From Baffinella frigidus (Eukaryota; Cryptophyceae; Cryptomonadales; Baffinellaceae): a DNA stretch of 13,776 nucleotides. Location: the NCBI GenBank assembly GCA_026770585.1, contig MU646574.1, positions 467,700-481,475 of the forward strand, read 5' to 3'. The notes under the pieces were generated by a model that did no database searches, was not told where the DNA came from, and saw only the letters and a program-made list of their open reading frames with translations. Below are positions 12,342 through 13,776 of the stretch, piece after piece (positions within the stretch are counted from its first letter, which is position 1; each line of letters starts with the position of its first letter). The position numbers were made by a program, and so were the translations under genes.

Positions 12342-12471
12342 CTTCCATGTGGAAAGCAAAAGTTGTAAAATTTGAATTATAAGTGTTTCCGTGTGAGATC
12401 GCCGATGCCGCTGTTGTTCACATCCAGACATCTGTCAAGCGAGCTGAAATTGGGAAGTCTCTCGTGCAGAC

Positions 12472-12742
12472 ATGTGCAAATACTTTATTGAGCTTTTCAG
12501 GAGAAGAAGAAACATGCTGCTGGGCCGTGTTGGTAGAGCGCTGTGCCGAGAAGTTGGCCACCGGAAAATTGGAAAATGGGAAAATTAGAGCCATTTCGTC
12601 AACTTTCGAGAAATTGTTGGTACTAAATTTCTCAAAAGTTGACAAAATGGCTCCAATTTTTCGATTTTCCATTATTTCCCGTGGCCAACTTCTCTCTACT
12701 AACAAAGGCGTCTCTCCACAAATCCGGAAATATTCTTTCTAG
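12472..12742 (+). pseudogene. Possible small coding segment interrupted by element X1
   Basis: ATG at 12472 reads MCKYFIELFRRRRNMLLGRV. If 12536-12696 and one TA are left out, the frame goes on G-TNKGVSPQIRKYSF to a TAG at 12740-12742. An in-frame TGA lies at 12445-12447. A second copy of the interrupted segment (12757-12790 and 12994-13023) has the same break. Only one of four differences between the copies is clearly silent, so coding is uncertain. Family unknown. Confidence 0.3.
12536..12696. mobile_element. Palindromic element X1 at a TA site
   Basis: 161 bases between TA at 12534-12535 and 12697-12698. Long arms: GAGAAGTTGGCCACCGG, AAAATTAGAGCCATTTCGTC and AACTTTCGAGAAAT pair with ATTTCTCAAAAGTT, GACAAAATGGCTCCAATTTT and CGTGGCCAACTTCTC. 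The left end has about 12 extra bases (CGCTGTGCCGAG). No coding content. Confidence 0.85.
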
Positions 12743-12790
12743 AGGTTTCTGGTAGTAGAAGAAGAAACATGCTTCTGTGCCGTGTTGGTA

Positions 12791-12991
12791 TTGTCGAAAT
12801 GGGCTTCGCGCGGAATCGAGGTCAGGTCAGGAAATCAGGAAAAAATCCAAAAATGGACTTTTATGCTGTCTTAGGCATGATTTTTATCTCAAAATAGCAT
12901 CTCCCACCCATAAGATGACACAAAAAGGCAAAAAAATGAAAATGTTGCTGACCTGACATCGATTTTTTTCGCGCGGAGCCCATTTCGACAA
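12791..12991. mobile_element. Palindromic element X2 at the same TA site in the duplicate
   Basis: 201 bases between TA at 12789-12790 and 12992-12993. Ends TTGTCGAAATGGGCTTCGCG and the inverse of TTGTCGAAATGGGCTCCGCG. Inner symmetry includes GGTCAGGTCAG near 12820 and CTGACCTGAC near 12949. Unrelated in sequence to X1. Confidence 0.87.
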
Positions 12992-13023
12992 TACTAACAA
13001 AGGCGTCTTTCTACAAATCCGGA

Positions 13024-13264
13024 GAAATTGAGAAATCTGAGCGTTCTGAAATGAGCGTGTCTCGCGTGCTCGCAGACATGCCACGCCGCACCGCCTGCCT
13101 CCACCCTCTATCATCAGTGCATGAGGCAGAGCGTGAGACATGACAAGGCAGTCACCTCGGACAGTTGGCTTCGGCGTCCGCGTGACCGGTCACGCGGGCG
13201 TTCACGAGCCTGCCGGCGGGGCTGTTCCACGCCAATGAGCATGCCTCGCGTGCTCGCAGACCTG
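13024..13264. other. Spacer with one direct repeat
   Basis: No gene seen. CTCGCGTGCTCGCAGAC followed by (A/C)TGCCACGCC occurs at 13061-13087 and 13246-13272. The second copy leads directly into element P2. Confidence 0.55.
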
Positions 13265-13388
13265 CCACGCCAGATTCTTGGCAGAGGTTGCCAAAAGTCA
13301 ATTTACCCTCAAGGCAGTGGTTTTCAAAAGTCAACAGACACATCCTGTGGTGCTTTACAAATCAACCCCCGCCTCCAATCTGGCGTGG
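13265..13388. mobile_element. Palindromic element P2 (ends CCACGCCAGATT)
   Basis: 124 bases, ends CCACGCCAGATT and AATCTGGCGTGG. The interior shares GGTTGCCAAAAGTCAATTTA and CAAGGCAGTGGTTTTCAAAA followed by GTCAA with P1 (8749-8874). The centre CACATCCTGTGG differs from that of P1. Confidence 0.82.
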
Positions 13389-13421
13389 TGGGCAAGTGGT
13401 TGAGTACATGGCCAAAGACTG
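13389..13421 (+). pseudogene. Scramblase shard g (GQVVEYMAKD), decayed
   Basis: GGGCAAGTGGTTGAGTACAT followed by GGCCAAAGAC encodes GQVVEYMAKD, a degenerate copy of GHVVGYMAEE at 13608. It begins right after element P2 and loses similarity within about 10 codons. Confidence 0.5.
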
Positions 13422-13553
13422 CTTGGGCGTGTGCAGTGGAACCAAGCATCAACAAACGAAGCAGAAGTCGGCATCAATTAAGTCCTATGAACAAAGACGT
13501 CGTGCAAGCAGACAGCGAAATTACTAAATTGGTCTGTTGACTTTTGAAATTAA

Positions 13554-13591
13554 TGTCGATAGGCGTATACGCTCTTAACAAATACATGATA
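13554..13591. repeat. Inverted copy of the repeat at 8263-8300
   Basis: 36 of 38 positions match in reverse complement. Confidence 0.75.
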
Positions 13592-13603
13592 CGTCTCCCG
13601 CAG

Positions 13604-13684
13604 ACATGGGCACGTGGTTGGGTACATGGCCGAGGAGACCTCGGTCGGCAAGACCATCACGCGAAACCTCCTCCGTACCCACAG
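13604..13684 (+). CDS. Phospholipid scramblase family exon (second part of the domain)
   Basis: The frame reads HGHVVGYMAEETSVGKTITR followed by NLLRTH(R). VGY(I/M)AEE followed about 12 residues later by RTHR fits the segment that follows FEQANRYT in scramblases (family knowledge). The 81-base segment is preceded by CTCCCGCAG and followed by GTGCCC, canonical intron borders. Joining AACAG at 11922 to 13604 gives FNR-HGHVVGY in phase, which would make 11923-13603 an intron full of hairpins, with a GC donor. The exon ends only 16 bases before the 7-base satellite, so the next exon is outside or lost. Alternatively both exons are dead shards. Confidence 0.65.
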
Positions 13685-13699
13685 GTGCCCCCTAACCCC

Positions 13700-13776
13700 G
13701 AAACCCGAAACCCGGAACCCGAAACCCGGAACCCGGAACCCGGAACCCGGAACCCGGAACCCGGAACCCGAAACCC
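13700..13776. repeat. 7-base telomere-like array, CCCGAAA/CCCGGAA
   Basis: Exactly 11 units of 7 bases, GAAACCC or GGAACCC, reach the window end. They look like variants of the CCCTAAA telomeric repeat. C-rich on the + strand at the right edge, whereas a right-hand chromosome end would be G-rich, so this is interstitial or another satellite. Confidence 0.85.

Noticed and set aside
1-13776. Viral or prophage origin of the inverted-repeat mosaic
   Set aside because: No capsid, polymerase, integrase or other viral protein is readable in any frame I inspected; target-site duplications fit transposon-derived elements.

Overview
This window looks like nuclear, gene-poor DNA of a microbial eukaryote, probably an alga or another protist. 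It has no bacterial operon structure, abundant non-autonomous palindromic (MITE-like) elements, micro- and minisatellites, degenerate telomere-like 7-base repeats, and exon-sized coding fragments in GC-rich codons. The only protein family I recognise is the phospholipid scramblase family. The taxon cannot be fixed from the sequence. TTTAGGG-type telomeric DNA and non-canonical GC-AG introns would suit several algal lineages, but that is weak evidence.

Layout. 1-1060: G-rich telomere-like DNA, a 23-base minisatellite, a CT tract and one foldback element. 1060-2450: a short coding relic, an AT-rich satellite and simple repeats. 2450-4700: dispersed ~117-base repeats, a clean Tc1/mariner-type MITE with two empty-site copies beside it, a 350-base inverted-repeat element and the first of several hairpin families. 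4700-7070: a mosaic in which shards of two unrecognised coding sequences (family U on the minus strand, family V on the plus strand) alternate with hairpin elements. 7070-10400: more hairpins and repeats and two doubtful open frames. 10400-13690: repeated shards of a scramblase gene, each cut or bordered by a different hairpin element. 13700-13776: eleven perfect-length 7-base CCCGAAA/CCCGGAA units.

How the parts relate. Coding shards and palindromic elements are interleaved almost one for one. Some insertions have clear target-site duplications (TA, AGGG, AGG, ATG) and can be matched to an unoccupied copy in the same window. Three patterns stand out. (1) A 244-base tandem duplication carries the same 172-base element at the same site in opposite orientations. 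(2) Two tandem copies of another segment carry unrelated palindromes at the same TA. (3) Several hairpin families share an inner core but have unrelated outer arms. Between-copy differences in families U and V fall mostly at third codon positions, so these shards descend from genes that were under protein-level selection.

No tRNA, rRNA, CRISPR or complete protein-coding gene was found. Repeat alignments, target-site duplications and mismatch counts were made by eye.
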